Shown here: positions 35,960-45,651 of the stretch, piece after piece | Layout: each line of letters starts with the position of its first letter | How positions within the stretch are numbered: position 1 is the first letter of the stretch | From: Polaribacter sp. L3A8 | Lineage (GTDB): Bacteria > Bacteroidota > Bacteroidia > Flavobacteriales > Flavobacteriaceae | NCBI RefSeq assembly: GCF_009796785.1 | Contig: NZ_CP047026.1 | Location: forward strand, 496,001-560,000 | Direction: 5' to 3' | Length of the DNA: 64,000 bases | The notes under the pieces: model-generated | The model's input: the letters and a program-made list of their open reading frames with translations, nothing else | Database searches by the model: none | Told to the model about the DNA's origin: nothing | Position numbers and translations under genes: made by a program

Positions 35960-37153
35960 TTAATTTTTTTTAAGTTTCAGTAACATTATTAAAGCTAAAG
36001 AAATAATACCGCAGACAAAAAAACCAATAAAAAGAGGTAAAGCTGTTTGGTCTATAAAACTCCCAATATACGTTGCAATGGGTACCGCCATAATTGTAGA
36101 AACAAAACCATTAATTGCGGCTCCAACTCCTGCAATATGACCAATAGATTCCATGGCCAATGCTCTGGTATTTCCAAAAAGAAAACCTATAGAAAAGAAT
36201 TGTATGGCAAAAAATGCGATAATAACATAGATACTAGGATTATTTTCTCCAGAAAATAATAACAGATAAATAATAGGAACTACTGTAAAAATTACAGTAA
36301 ATATAGAGACTAACTTAAACATCCCAAACCTTACAACCAATTTTCCGTTTAAAAACGTAGCCAAACCAATACTAATAGCAAGACCTGCAAAAATATAAGG
36401 AAACTCTTCTTTTAAATGATATTGCTCTTCAAATATTCGTTGACTTGCACTTAAATACACCATAAAAGAACCGGTTATAAAACCAGAAAATATAGTGAAA
36501 ATTACAGCATACTTATGTTTAAAAAACTCTTTAGATCCCTCAATAAAAAGGGATAATTTAAACTTTTTTCGATTTTCTATTTTTAAGGTTTCTGGTTGTC
36601 GCTTCCAGACCCATAGCATGATAAAAAAGCCAATAATTAATTGACCATAAAAAATAGATCTCCAACCATATAAATCTAAAACAAGTTTACCAACAGCAGG
36701 TGCAATTACAGGTACTAAAATGAAAATAACCACAATAAAAGACATCACTTTAGCCATATAATTACCGCTAAAACGGTCTCTAACCATAGCAATACTAATG
36801 GTTCTTGGGGCAGAAAGCCCAATTCCTTGTAAAAGCCGACCAAAAATCATCATTTCTAGACTGTCCGCAAAAACACAGATAAAACTAGCAAAGGCAAATA
36901 CAATAAAACCAACATAAATAACTGGTTTTCTACCAAAACTATCAGATAAAGGTCCAGAAATAAGTTGTCCAAAACCCAATCCTAAAAAAATCATAGTTAT
37001 AAATAACTGATTGTCTTTTGGATCTACTATATGTATTGTTTTACTAATATCTGTAATTGCAGGCAATAATGCGTCTATTGCAAAAGCAACCAAAGACATT
37101 AAAGATGCCATTACAATAATAAATTCTGATTCTGATTTTTGTCTAATTTTCAC
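35960..37153 (-). CDS. Bcr/CflA-family drug efflux MFS transporter
   Basis: A 397-residue major facilitator with 12 predicted membrane helices. The N-terminal FAIDALLPAITDI segment and GPLSDSFGRKPVIYVG (MFS motif A after helix 2) are characteristic of the Bcr/CflA drug:proton antiporters, as is the GIGLSAPRTISIAMVRD region of helix 4. It probably exports amphipathic toxic compounds from the cytoplasm. It is transcribed alone. No regulator gene is adjacent. Confidence 0.9.
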   Translation of the reverse strand: MKIRQKSESEFIIVMASLMSLVAFAIDALLPAITDISKTIHIVDPKDNQLFITMIFLGLGFGQLISGPLSDSFGRKPVIYVGFIVFAFASFICVFADSLEMMIFGRLLQGIGLSAPRTISIAMVRDRFSGNYMAKVMSFIVVIFILVPVIAPAVGKLVLDLYGWRSIFYGQLIIGFFIMLWVWKRQPETLKIENRKKFKLSLFIEGSKEFFKHKYAVIFTIFSGFITGSFMVYLSASQRIFEEQYHLKEEFPYIFAGLAISIGLATFLNGKLVVRFGMFKLVSIFTVIFTVVPIIYLLLFSGENNPSIYVIIAFFAIQFFSIGFLFGNTRALAMESIGHIAGVGAAINGFVSTIMAVPIATYIGSFIDQTALPLFIGFFVCGIISLALIMLLKLKKN

Positions 37154-37212
37154 TGCACAAAAGTAGGTTTATTTAAACGCTAAGTGAGCTAATAACTCTT
37201 AAAAAAAACAAA

Positions 37213-37239
37213 AAAAGGTTGCTAAATCAGCAACCTTTT
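37213..37239 (-). terminator. Intrinsic terminator after the DUF805 gene
   Basis: AAAAGGTTGCT (37213-37223) pairs with AGCAACCTTTT (37229-37239) over a 5-base loop. On the minus strand it follows the DUF805 stop and ends in a long T run. Confidence 0.88.
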
Positions 37240-37260
37240 AACATATCTTTTGAAATATTT

Positions 37261-37662
37261 TTATTCTTTACCTATTTGATCTATCGTAGCGTTGTTACCA
37301 GTTCCTTTTGGGTTATCTCCCCATTTATTTGTACCGTTTTGAGAATCTGTATAATAAATAACTAATAACCATATACTACCAACTAATGGAATTAATGAAA
37401 CTAAATAAAACCATCCACTTTTTCCTGTATCGTGTATTCTTCTAACAGCTAATGCTAAACTTGGTATAATTATACCTAAAATATAAATATATGATATAAA
37501 TAGTATTGATGGTGTTTCCAATAATGCAGCAATACCTCCAAAAACAATCATTATAACGATGATCGCTAGAAAATTGAATAATTGAAACATCCAAAATTCT
37601 TCTCTTCTTGCTCTTCCATTAAAATCTGCGTAATGTGTTCTTTTAATACTTTTAAATACCAA
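37261..37662 (-). CDS. DUF805 membrane protein
   Basis: A 133-residue membrane protein of the DUF805 (YhaH) family: an opening with GRARREEFWMFQLFNFL, helices near residues 27-50, 55-75 and 90-110, and the motif AVRRIHDTGKSGWFYLVSLIPLVGSIW. The family is widespread and its function is not known. It is a single-gene unit closed by a strong terminator. Confidence 0.92.
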   Translation of the reverse strand: MVFKSIKRTHYADFNGRARREEFWMFQLFNFLAIIVIMIVFGGIAALLETPSILFISYIYILGIIIPSLALAVRRIHDTGKSGWFYLVSLIPLVGSIWLLVIYYTDSQNGTNKWGDNPKGTGNNATIDQIGKE

Positions 37663-37716
37663 TTCATTCTTTAAGTTTTATAGTTAGTTAATTAAGCAGA
37701 CAAATATATGTTTTAT

Positions 37717-39051
37717 TTAAAATAATCCCCTAGATTTTAACTCTAAATACTTGTTAATCGTATCTCCTGTTAAGTTTTCTGGTTTTGTTAAAACAGACTG
37801 AATTCCGTATTTTCTGAGTTCTTTTACAATACTTTTCTTTTCGTACATAAATTTTTCAGCAATAATACTGTCATACACATCTAAAACAGCATCACTTTTT
37901 GTTGTAGTTAATGCTTCTAACGCGGTATTTTCGAAAAAGACAACCAATACCAAATGGTTTTTTGCCAAGGCACGTAAATAGGGGAGTTGTCTATTTAAAC
38001 CATCCATAGTTTCGAAATTTGTATATAAAATAAGTAAACTTCTTTGTGTAATTTTCCTTTTAACAACTGAGTATAACGTACTAAAGTCCGATTCTGAGAA
38101 ATCTGTTTTTATGTTATGTAGCGCTTCGGAAATTAAACTCATTTGTGAGTTCCTTTTTTCTGCAACCACCCAATCCTCCAACTTTGTTGAAAAAGACAAC
38201 ATACCTGCTTTGTCTTGTTTCCTAAGAACAACATTGCTAATTGCCAATGTAGCATTAATGGCATAATCTAATAAACTTAAATTATGAAAATGCATTTGCA
38301 TAGCACGACCTTTATCAATAATGGAATACACCGGTTGCGATTTCTCTTCTACATATTGGTTGATCATCAACTGACTTCTCTTTGCCGTCGCTTTCCAGTT
38401 TAAAGAGCGAATATCATCACCAGAAACATATTCTTTAATTTGCTCGAATTCTAATGAATGTCCGATTCTACGTACTTTTTTTGTTCCATAAGAAATAGCA
38501 TCATTATTAAAGGCTCTAAAATCGAATTCTCTCAATTTTAAAAAAGAGGGATAACATTTTAGTTCTTTTTCCTCGCCTAAAACATATTTTTTAGTAGCCA
38601 GTTGCAAAGGTGAACTCGCAAATACATTGATATTTCCAAATAAATAAACACCTCTTTCAGTTGGAGTTAAATCGTAATGAATTGTTTTTTCTTCTTTGTT
38701 GGCTAAAATTAAAGGAAAGATAAAATCTCTTTTTTGAAACTGATACGGAATTTCCTCAATAATAGAGATATGCGCATTAAATCCGTAGGTGTTTTTTAAT
38801 TGCAACGATATTTTATTAGCATCTCCGTTCGATAATCTTTCTGGTAAATACCTGTTTACGGTAATTGCATCTTTTGTTTTATATAAAATAAAAATATCAA
38901 CCAAAAGCAACACCACTACGATAAAAAGTAACACTTTAGAAACTTCAAAAAAGATAGGTATAAAAAAACCAACCACAAAAAGGAGCGCAATTCCTCCTAG
39001 AATGTAAAAAAATCGGTTGTTTAAGAATAAAGTGTTGTAAAAATGTTTCAA
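37717..39051 (-). CDS. DUF58 protein of the MoxR cluster
   Basis: A 444-residue protein with two N-terminal membrane helices (about 14-50) and a DUF58 region: GTKKVRRIGHSLEFEQIKEYVSGDD-IRSLNWKATAKR is the family core, followed by a VWA-like domain (IDKGRAMQM). DUF58 proteins act together with MoxR AAA+ ATPases, often in assembly or stress pathways at the membrane. It is separated from the moxR gene upstream by 421 bp of palindromic repeats, unlike the tight packing of the rest of the cluster. Confidence 0.9.
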   Translation of the reverse strand: MKHFYNTLFLNNRFFYILGGIALLFVVGFFIPIFFEVSKVLLFIVVVLLLVDIFILYKTKDAITVNRYLPERLSNGDANKISLQLKNTYGFNAHISIIEEIPYQFQKRDFIFPLILANKEEKTIHYDLTPTERGVYLFGNINVFASSPLQLATKKYVLGEEKELKCYPSFLKLREFDFRAFNNDAISYGTKKVRRIGHSLEFEQIKEYVSGDDIRSLNWKATAKRSQLMINQYVEEKSQPVYSIIDKGRAMQMHFHNLSLLDYAINATLAISNVVLRKQDKAGMLSFSTKLEDWVVAEKRNSQMSLISEALHNIKTDFSESDFSTLYSVVKRKITQRSLLILYTNFETMDGLNRQLPYLRALAKNHLVLVVFFENTALEALTTTKSDAVLDVYDSIIAEKFMYEKKSIVKELRKYGIQSVLTKPENLTGDTINKYLELKSRGLF

Positions 39052-39103
39052 TATTTTGTGTAATTGTTTATTTGTTTAATCGTGTAATTGTTTGTTTTTC
39101 TCT

Positions 39104-39398
39104 GTCATTCCTTTTAAAACAGGTATTCATGCTTACTTGGTTATGGATTCCTGCCTACGCAGGAATGACAAACTGTACTTATTTCATCTTACGCCTGTCA
39201 TTCCGAACGAAGTATGAGGAGGAATCTCATTTGAAATTACTTTCAATATTAGATTTCTCAATCGTTCCTCATTTCGAAATCACATAAAGATTAACTTATA
39301 ATCTCTACATTGTTAATTACTTGCTTTCCTTTGTCATTCCTGTGAAAACAGGAATCCAGACTTACTTTGTTATGGATTCTTGCCTACGCAGGAATGAC
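39104..39398. repeat. REP-like palindromes, type C (GTCATTCC)
   Basis: Three elements: 39104-39169 and 39333-39398 share arms of GTCATTCCT and GGATTC-TGCCTACGCAGGAATGAC. Between them, 39197-39283 is a related GTCATTCCGAACGAAG pair. They fill the gap between moxR and the DUF58 gene. No gene is supported here. Confidence 0.82.
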
Positions 39399-39472
39399 AA
39401 ACTGTACTTGCAATTACTTTACTGTTGACTGTGTACTGCAAACTGCTTACTTTACACCGCCTACTAAAAAAA

Positions 39473-40477
39473 CTACCTCGGAATCTCCACCGCTTCAATA
39501 ATCTGTTCTATAATTTGTTTGCTTGTTAAACCTTCCATTTCTCGCTCTGGCGTTACAATAACTCTGTGTTCTAAAACCGGAATGGTTGCTCTTTTAATAT
39601 CTTCTGGAGTTACAAAATCGCGTCCTTCAATCGCTGCAAAAGCTTTTGATGCACCTAAAATAGCAATACTTGCTCTTGGTGAAGCGCCTAAATATAAAAA
39701 CGAATTAGAACGCGTATTCACCACAATATTGGCAATGTATTTTAATAAATTATCTTCAATTTTAATCTGATTGACTAAATTTCTAAACTCAACAATTTTT
39801 TTACCTGTAATTACTGTTTCTATTTTACTTGCTTTGGTGGTGTTTTCTAAGGCTTGTTCTTTTAAAAGAATCTCTAATTCCTCTTTAGCATTTGGGTAAT
39901 CTACATTTATTTTAAATAAAAAACGATCTAATTGTGCTTCTGGCAATCTATAAGTTCCTTCTTGTTCTATAGGGTTTTGTGTAGCTAACACCACAAAAGG
40001 TTCTTCCATTTTAAAGGTTTGTCCGTCTATAGTAATTTGCTTTTCTTCCATCACCTCAAACAAAGCAGCTTGTGTTTTTGCAGGCGCTCTATTAATTTCA
40101 TCAATTAAAATCATGCTAGAAAAAATAGGGCCTTTTTTAAACTCAAATTCAGATGTTTTTACATTAAAAACAGAAGTTCCTAAAATATCCGAAGGCATTA
40201 AATCTGGTGTAAACTGAATTCTACTAAAGCCAACATCAATAGTTCTTGCAAGCAATTTAGCGGTAATGGTTTTTGCTACTCCAGGAACACCTTCTATTAA
40301 AACATGACCATCTGCAAGGAGGGAAACGATTAATAAATCCATCATGTCTTTTTGCCCCACAATTACCTTTTGCAATTGCTTTTTAATCTTAAAAACACTC
40401 TCTTGTAATTCCGATAAATCTATTCTATTTTCGAATGATAAATTTTCTTGTACTTCCTCGTTATTTGGTACTTCCAT
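39473..40477 (-). CDS. MoxR-family AAA+ ATPase
   Basis: A 334-residue ATPase of the MoxR family. Walker A is GVPGVAKTITAKLLA near residue 80, Walker B is ILIDEINRAPAKTQAA, and sensor-type LATQNPIEQEGTYRLPEAQLDRF follows, as in all MoxR proteins. It probably remodels membrane-associated partners encoded next to it (DUF58, DUF4350, DUF4129 proteins). It lies 3 bp after the DUF4350 gene stop, in one operon of four tightly packed genes. Confidence 0.95.
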   Translation of the reverse strand: MEVPNNEEVQENLSFENRIDLSELQESVFKIKKQLQKVIVGQKDMMDLLIVSLLADGHVLIEGVPGVAKTITAKLLARTIDVGFSRIQFTPDLMPSDILGTSVFNVKTSEFEFKKGPIFSSMILIDEINRAPAKTQAALFEVMEEKQITIDGQTFKMEEPFVVLATQNPIEQEGTYRLPEAQLDRFLFKINVDYPNAKEELEILLKEQALENTTKASKIETVITGKKIVEFRNLVNQIKIEDNLLKYIANIVVNTRSNSFLYLGASPRASIAILGASKAFAAIEGRDFVTPEDIKRATIPVLEHRVIVTPEREMEGLTSKQIIEQIIEAVEIPR

Positions 40478-40480
40478 ATC

Positions 40481-41692
40481 TTATTTATTAAAGAAATTTT
40501 CAATAATTTTATGCAACACAACTAATTCTTCCTCAGAACATTCTGACTTTTTATTTAAAGTGATAATTGTATTTACTAAATATTTTGTTCTTTGCAATTC
40601 ATTTCCAGATTTAGACGCTAATTTCTCTATAAAATCAGCATTTAAATTAGCCGTACTTAACAAGTATTTAGAACGGATTTTTTCTAAAAAATAGGCTATT
40701 TTTTTATCAACTAAATTGGTATGGTCTTGTTCTTTTAAATACAAATTGGCAATGGTTTGTGTAAATGCAACAGTAGAGTTTTTTAAAGGGGCTATAATAG
40801 GAATCGGACGTTGTTTTCTTCTAGCGTTAAAAAGCATAAACAATAATAACCCAATTAAAGAGACAAACAAAAACCACGTTAAAGTTTTATGTGCTAAGAA
40901 AAATTTAAATACGTTGGTATTGTCTTCTTTTTCATCTTGATATTTACTCGACTTTATCTGCGGATCCCAAATTACAGGTGCATTTGGTAAATAAGAAAGC
41001 ACATTTGCTGCATACGCTTCGTTTCCGTTTAATAAATTGTAATTGGTAAACGCAATAGGTTGTGTGTGTAGGTAAAAAGCCCCTTTACCATGATGAATTT
41101 TAATAAAATTAGGTACTTTTTCTCCATCAACTTCCATGGTTCCTAAAACAGTGGTAGCGTTTTCATTGTATTGTAAAAAGTAATTTCTACGGATGTTTCT
41201 ATCAAACGTAAAAGAGGTTTTAGAAAATTGAGTATTCTTTAACTGAAAAGTTCCTTTTAATTTTTTTAGCGCTTTTATAGCATATACATCCTTATCTAAA
41301 TTATTGGTTGTAAACTTTAAAGACGCTTTTAAAGTATCTCTAAAATTGTTAAAAGCCAAAAACACATTATTTCCTTTAGCTACAAAATTTAAAAGCTCTG
41401 CTGTGGTTCCGTTTGTGTATTTATACCCACTGTGTTTTATAGATACATAATTTTGAGTTTTAGTACTGTCAATTAGGGACTCAAACATTAAATAATCGTA
41501 AATGTTCTGTTTTAATAAAGTAACGCTATCCTTCTTAAAAAGTGTGGAGGCTTCGTTATAAATGATGTAATTACCAAACGGACTTTTCTCTTTTTCTTTA
41601 AAATTTTCTGTCCAATCTGTTTTATTACAGCTTATTAGTGCAAAAAAGAACAGGAGCGGAGCGTATTTTTTAAACTGTTGAAGTAGCATCAT
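40481..41692 (-). CDS. DUF4350 protein of the MoxR cluster
   Basis: A 403-residue protein with a lipoprotein-like signal (FFFALISCNKTDW). An extracytoplasmic domain (residues about 30-260, including NNVFLAFNNF and KIHHGKGAFYLHTQP) matches the DUF4350 pattern. One membrane helix lies at about 275-293 (TWFLFVSLIGLLLFMLF), and a cytoplasmic helical tail follows. It overlaps the upstream DUF4129 gene by 4 bp and precedes moxR by 3 bp. It should be a membrane partner of the MoxR-DUF58 system. The exact role is unknown. Confidence 0.82.
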   Translation of the reverse strand: MMLLQQFKKYAPLLFFFALISCNKTDWTENFKEKEKSPFGNYIIYNEASTLFKKDSVTLLKQNIYDYLMFESLIDSTKTQNYVSIKHSGYKYTNGTTAELLNFVAKGNNVFLAFNNFRDTLKASLKFTTNNLDKDVYAIKALKKLKGTFQLKNTQFSKTSFTFDRNIRRNYFLQYNENATTVLGTMEVDGEKVPNFIKIHHGKGAFYLHTQPIAFTNYNLLNGNEAYAANVLSYLPNAPVIWDPQIKSSKYQDEKEDNTNVFKFFLAHKTLTWFLFVSLIGLLLFMLFNARRKQRPIPIIAPLKNSTVAFTQTIANLYLKEQDHTNLVDKKIAYFLEKIRSKYLLSTANLNADFIEKLASKSGNELQRTKYLVNTIITLNKKSECSEEELVVLHKIIENFFNK

Positions 41693-42408
41693 TTTAAAGA
41701 GTTTTTAAAAGATTTATACTTGTTTTCAGCCAGTTTAAAGTTGGTTTCATCTATTGGAAAATCTCCATACCAAACATACGAATAGACATACGATAAATAG
41801 GAAAAATCGGTTCTGGTTTGGGTATTTTCAATTTCGAAAAGGTATTCTGAATTGGTTTTATCTTTATGATAATCAATTAGTTTCTTGTTAGATAATACTT
41901 TTAAGACAGACAAATAGTAATACCGAACTGCCAATCTGTATTCTTTACTATGAATAGCTTCTTGTAACAAGCCATCAATATCTGTTTCGTGGATATCTTC
42001 GTCTTCGTAAATTAATTTTTTGGCAACTTTCTTTTTTGGGTTTTTAAAATTCCAGAAACTGGCATCTGTACCTAAAAATGTTTTAAGAATGATAAAAATG
42101 ATAATTCCGCCTAATAAAAAAGGAAAAATGTTACTAATAAAATAAAGGATGGCACCAACAATAGCAGCACTTACGGCCGAATCTTCTTTTTTCTCTTTCT
42201 TTTTTTCTGCTTCTTCTGTATATACAAACTCTTTATCGTTGTATTTTTCTTTTAAATCTTCTTTAAAAGTCCGTTTTTGTGCAAATTCAATCGTTTTTTC
42301 ATACTGAATCGTGTCTTTTTCTAAAAGAAGAAGACTATCATTTTTAATCTGCCCAAAACCAATGGTTGCAAAAAAAAGTAAGAAAAGAAATATTCTTTTT
42401 TTCATCAA
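41689..42408 (-). CDS. DUF4129 protein of the MoxR cluster
   Basis: A 239-residue protein with a signal peptide (cut near IGFG-QIK) and a membrane helix at about residues 85-110. The C-terminal cytoplasmic DUF4129 region follows, with LLQEAIHSKEYRLAVRYYYLSVLK and a late YVWYGDFPIDETNF. It overlaps both neighbours by 4 bp (SpoIIM-type gene upstream, DUF4350 gene downstream), which indicates coupled translation. Function is known only by association with MoxR clusters. Confidence 0.85.
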   Translation of the reverse strand: MMKKRIFLFLLFFATIGFGQIKNDSLLLLEKDTIQYEKTIEFAQKRTFKEDLKEKYNDKEFVYTEEAEKKKEKKEDSAVSAAIVGAILYFISNIFPFLLGGIIIFIILKTFLGTDASFWNFKNPKKKVAKKLIYEDEDIHETDIDGLLQEAIHSKEYRLAVRYYYLSVLKVLSNKKLIDYHKDKTNSEYLFEIENTQTRTDFSYLSYVYSYVWYGDFPIDETNFKLAENKYKSFKNSLK

Positions 42409-43370
42409 CGTACATTGTATTTATTGGCCACCTTAAAAGGTAAAATTAGGTAGTAATAACTAATAGAAACCAAACTAAAACCAATTATAGCAAAACAGAT
42501 AATAGTGGGCATTGTATTAGAATATCTTGTAATATAACCTTCTAAAAAAGCCGCCATTAAGGTAAACGGAATGGTGCTTATAAAGATATAAAAGCCAGCT
42601 TTCATGCCACGTTTAAAAGATTCGAAGCGTTTGTAAGCTCCCGGAAATAAAATACTTGCGCCAACAATATAACCGGCTGCAGCTTCTATAATCATACTAA
42701 AAATCTCGTAGGTTCCATGAATCCAAATTCCTTTTAAACTATCAAACAAACTATTATTTTGATAAAAAAAAGCTTGAAAAACCGCCACCATAATGGCATT
42801 ATAAACTACATAAAAACCAGTGCCTATTCCTATAAATAATCCAGATAGAAACATATTTAAGCCTACACGTTGGTTATTGTCATAAATACCTATAAAACTC
42901 CCCCAATTACTGCCGCCTTTGTAAATAGCCATGGCATCGCCACTTTCTATGTTTTCTAGCGTTTTGTCTATATAAGTATCGCCTAAAATTTGACGTGCAA
43001 AAGAAACATCGTTCAAAGTAGATAATAAACCGATGAAAAAGCAGGCAAAAAAGACAATAAAAGATAAGTAAATATATTTTCTGTATTGGTAGGCGAGTAG
43101 TGGTACTTTATCAAAAAAGAAATATAAAAATACGTTTTTATCGCGCCTTTTAGAGTGATACACCTTGTCAAAACTAGACTTTGCTAATTTGTTTAAATAT
43201 AAGGTAACTTTACTTTTTGGATAGTAGGTTTGGGCATATACCAAATCGTTCATGATTTTTATATGCAGGTTGGCGATGTCATCTGGACTTTTTTTCTCTT
43301 TATTTGAAAAACCTTGTTCAAATTCGAGCCATTTTTCTTTATTTTGCTTTATAAAAGCGACCTCTCTCAT
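42405..43370 (-). CDS. SpoIIM-family membrane protein
   Basis: From the ATG at 43370 this is a 321-residue protein of the stage II sporulation protein M family, here in a non-sporulating lineage. REVAFIKQNKEKWLEFE is the usual start in Bacteroidota. Several membrane helices follow from about residue 100, with the loop GNSWGSFIGIY-like (GGSNWGSFIGIYDNNQRVGLN) and KGIWIHGTYEIFSMIIEAAAG. An upstream extension to 43487 would run through the RDD gene and is rejected. It is first in the operon leading to moxR. The divergent RDD gene starts only 22 bp away. Confidence 0.88.
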   Translation of the reverse strand: MREVAFIKQNKEKWLEFEQGFSNKEKKSPDDIANLHIKIMNDLVYAQTYYPKSKVTLYLNKLAKSSFDKVYHSKRRDKNVFLYFFFDKVPLLAYQYRKYIYLSFIVFFACFFIGLLSTLNDVSFARQILGDTYIDKTLENIESGDAMAIYKGGSNWGSFIGIYDNNQRVGLNMFLSGLFIGIGTGFYVVYNAIMVAVFQAFFYQNNSLFDSLKGIWIHGTYEIFSMIIEAAAGYIVGASILFPGAYKRFESFKRGMKAGFYIFISTIPFTLMAAFLEGYITRYSNTMPTIICFAIIGFSLVSISYYYLILPFKVANKYNVR

Positions 43371-43392
43371 TACGAGCGAATTTAAACATTGC

Positions 43393-44205
43393 ATGAAAAG
43401 ACTCCAAATAAAAACAGCACAAAATGTAAACATCAATTTTACCCTTGCAAATGTGGGGCAAAGGCTCTTGGCGTTTGGTTTAGACAATGTAATTAAATTT
43501 GCTTATCTCTATTTTGCTATCAAGTTTTTAGACTTTAAAATGTTCGATGCTGCTGTAAACGGAGATTCTTGGTCATTGCGTGCCATAGATGTAATGCTAT
43601 TTTTACCTGTTACCTTTTATTCTTTATACACAGAATTATTGTTAGACGGGCAGACAGTAGGTAAAAAATTATTAAATTTAAAAGTGATTAATGTTGATGG
43701 TTTTAAACCCTCAACCACAGATTTTATGATCCGTTGGTTTTTAAGAATGGTAGATTTTAACTTATTTACCTTGTTGTTTGTCTATGTTGCCTCACTGGGG
43801 TTAGACAGTGAAATAGCCTTATTAATGTTGCTTTTTTTCTTTGGAAAAATGATTGGTTTCTTTCTAGTCTTATTTACAGATAATAACCAACGTTTTGGTG
43901 ATATCATTGCCAATACGGTAGTTATTTACCTAAAGGATGATGTAAAATTTTCTGAAACCATTTTAGAAAACATTTCAAATACCTACGTACCCACGTATCC
44001 GAACGTGATTAAATTGTCTGATAATGATGCTCGTATAATTAAAAGTACGTTTCGTTCTGCTAAGAAATTTAACGATTATAAAACTCTAATTAAGCTACGT
44101 ACTAAAATTTTAGAAGTCACCGAAATTAAATCGGTTCATCAAAACGATAAAGAATTTATAGATGTGGTTTTAAAAGATTACAATTTTTATACACAAAACA
44201 TGTAA
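43393..44205 (+). CDS. RDD-family membrane protein
   Basis: A 270-residue protein from the ATG at 43393. It has the RDD signature: NVGQRLLAFGLDNVIKF (Arg-Asp near the first helix), then GQTVGKKLLNLKVINVDG and DNNQRFGDIIANTVV. Two to four membrane helices lie in residues 30-180, followed by a soluble C-terminal tail. RDD and SpoIIM proteins commonly border MoxR-DUF58 clusters in this phylum. The longer frame starting at 43252 is antisense to the SpoIIM gene and is not used. Confidence 0.88.
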   Translation: MKRLQIKTAQNVNINFTLANVGQRLLAFGLDNVIKFAYLYFAIKFLDFKMFDAAVNGDSWSLRAIDVMLFLPVTFYSLYTELLLDGQTVGKKLLNLKVINVDGFKPSTTDFMIRWFLRMVDFNLFTLLFVYVASLGLDSEIALLMLLFFFGKMIGFFLVLFTDNNQRFGDIIANTVVIYLKDDVKFSETILENISNTYVPTYPNVIKLSDNDARIIKSTFRSAKKFNDYKTLIKLRTKILEVTEIKSVHQNDKEFIDVVLKDYNFYTQNM

Positions 44206-44368
44206 TTAGCATTTTAAATTTCATAAAATTGAGTATATCTCATTTTAAAGCCCTAAAAATAGTGTTATAATAAATATTAGCCGATTATCTCTTTTTTATT
44301 ATTTTATTAAAAGGGACATTCTCTAACATCCATAGTATATTTAAAAACTTTAACAATTAAATATATTT

Positions 44369-45625
44369 ATGTATTCAACTATTACCCCAGTAGTAACAGA
44401 ACAACCAGAATTAATTAACGCAATAGACACTATTTGGGTGGCTATTTGTGCAGCCATTATCTTCTTTATGGAAGGTGGTTTTGCCTTATTAGAAGCCGGG
44501 TTTGTACGATCTAAAAATGCCATGAGCATTATTGCAAAGGTTATTATTGATATCACTTTTGGAGGTATTGCCTTTTATATATTAGGTTTCGGAATTGCTT
44601 ACGGAAACTCTAACGGTTGGTTTGCTTTTGATGTTGGAATTACAACAGAAGATTTAGGCTTAGGTTTAACCGTTTCTAACAAGCTTTTTTGGTTTATTCA
44701 ACTAGGGTTTGCAATCGCTTCGATCTCTATAGTATCGGGCGCTGTAGCAGAGCGTATGAAAATTTGGAGCTACGCAATTTATGTGTTTATATTCTGTTCG
44801 GTAATGTATCCGTTAGTTGCCAATTGGGTATGGAATCCTAATGGTTGGTTGGCTTTAAAAGGTTTTAATGACTTTGCAGGTTCTGCAGCTGTGCATGCCA
44901 TGGGTGGTTTTTCTGCTTTAGCAGCAGCCATTGTTTTAGGCCCAAGAATAGGGAAGTACCAAAAAAATGGAGAAGCAAATGCTATTCCTGGTCATAATTT
45001 ACCATTGGCAGCAGTGGGTGCTTTTATCTTGTGGTTTGGTTGGTTTGCCTTTAATCCGGGTTCTACTTTAGGTGCCGTTGGTAATTGGGAATTAATTGGA
45101 ACTGTTGCAGCAAATACTTTTTTAGCTTCTGCAGCCGGTGGAATTTCTACCATGTTTTATACCTATTTTAAATACGGACAAATAGATATTACCATGACTA
45201 TGAATGGTGTGCTAGCTGGTTTAGTGGCTATTACAGCAGGTTGTAACGTTGTAGACACCAATGCTGCCATTATTATTGGTTTAATTGCGGGTGTTTTAGT
45301 AGATGTTGCTGTATTATTTATTGATAAATTAAAAATTGATGATCCTGTTGGAGCCATTGCTGTGCATGGTGTTAATGGTTTATTTGGTGCGTTAGCAGTG
45401 GGTTTATTTGCAACTGATGGTGGTTTGTTTTTTGGAGGTGGAGCTGCCATGTTAGGAGTACAGGCATTGGGTATTTTAGTAATTGGTGCTTTTTCTTTTA
45501 CTTTAACATACATTATTATGATCATTATGAAAAAGACTATTGGTATTAGAATTTCTAAACAAGAAGAATCTGCAGGAATTGATGCAGTTTCATTTGGTGT
45601 AGAAGCATATTCTACTTTTGAGTAA
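44369..45625 (+). CDS. amt: Ammonium transporter (Amt family)
   Basis: A 418-residue ammonium channel with 11 membrane helices. Family motifs are clear: FMEGGFALLEAGFVRSKNAM at the first helix, AGSAAVHAMGGFSALAAA with one of the pore-lining His residues, and GAIAVHGVNGLFGALAVG with the second. It moves NH4+/NH3 into the cell. The PII gene lies 26 bp downstream, the classic AmtB-GlnK pair in which PII closes the channel when nitrogen is rich. No leader peptide is evident. Confidence 0.95.
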   Translation: MYSTITPVVTEQPELINAIDTIWVAICAAIIFFMEGGFALLEAGFVRSKNAMSIIAKVIIDITFGGIAFYILGFGIAYGNSNGWFAFDVGITTEDLGLGLTVSNKLFWFIQLGFAIASISIVSGAVAERMKIWSYAIYVFIFCSVMYPLVANWVWNPNGWLALKGFNDFAGSAAVHAMGGFSALAAAIVLGPRIGKYQKNGEANAIPGHNLPLAAVGAFILWFGWFAFNPGSTLGAVGNWELIGTVAANTFLASAAGGISTMFYTYFKYGQIDITMTMNGVLAGLVAITAGCNVVDTNAAIIIGLIAGVLVDVAVLFIDKLKIDDPVGAIAVHGVNGLFGALAVGLFATDGGLFFGGGAAMLGVQALGILVIGAFSFTLTYIIMIIMKKTIGIRISKQEESAGIDAVSFGVEAYSTFE

Positions 45626-45651
45626 TTATAAATCAACTAAAAACGAAAGAC

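Noticed and set aside
39072..39287. Open frame upstream of the DUF58 gene
   Set aside because: It consists of type C palindrome sequence on the strand opposite to the operon.
43252..43392. N-terminal extension of the RDD protein
   Set aside because: It is antisense to the SpoIIM gene, and the protein family starts at the ATG at 43393.
43371..43487. N-terminal extension of the SpoIIM-type protein
   Set aside because: It would run antisense through the RDD start. The ATG at 43370 gives the expected family start.
45163..45636. Long minus-strand frame inside the ammonium transporter gene
   Set aside because: It is antisense to a clear Amt family protein. Its composition is that of a shadow frame.
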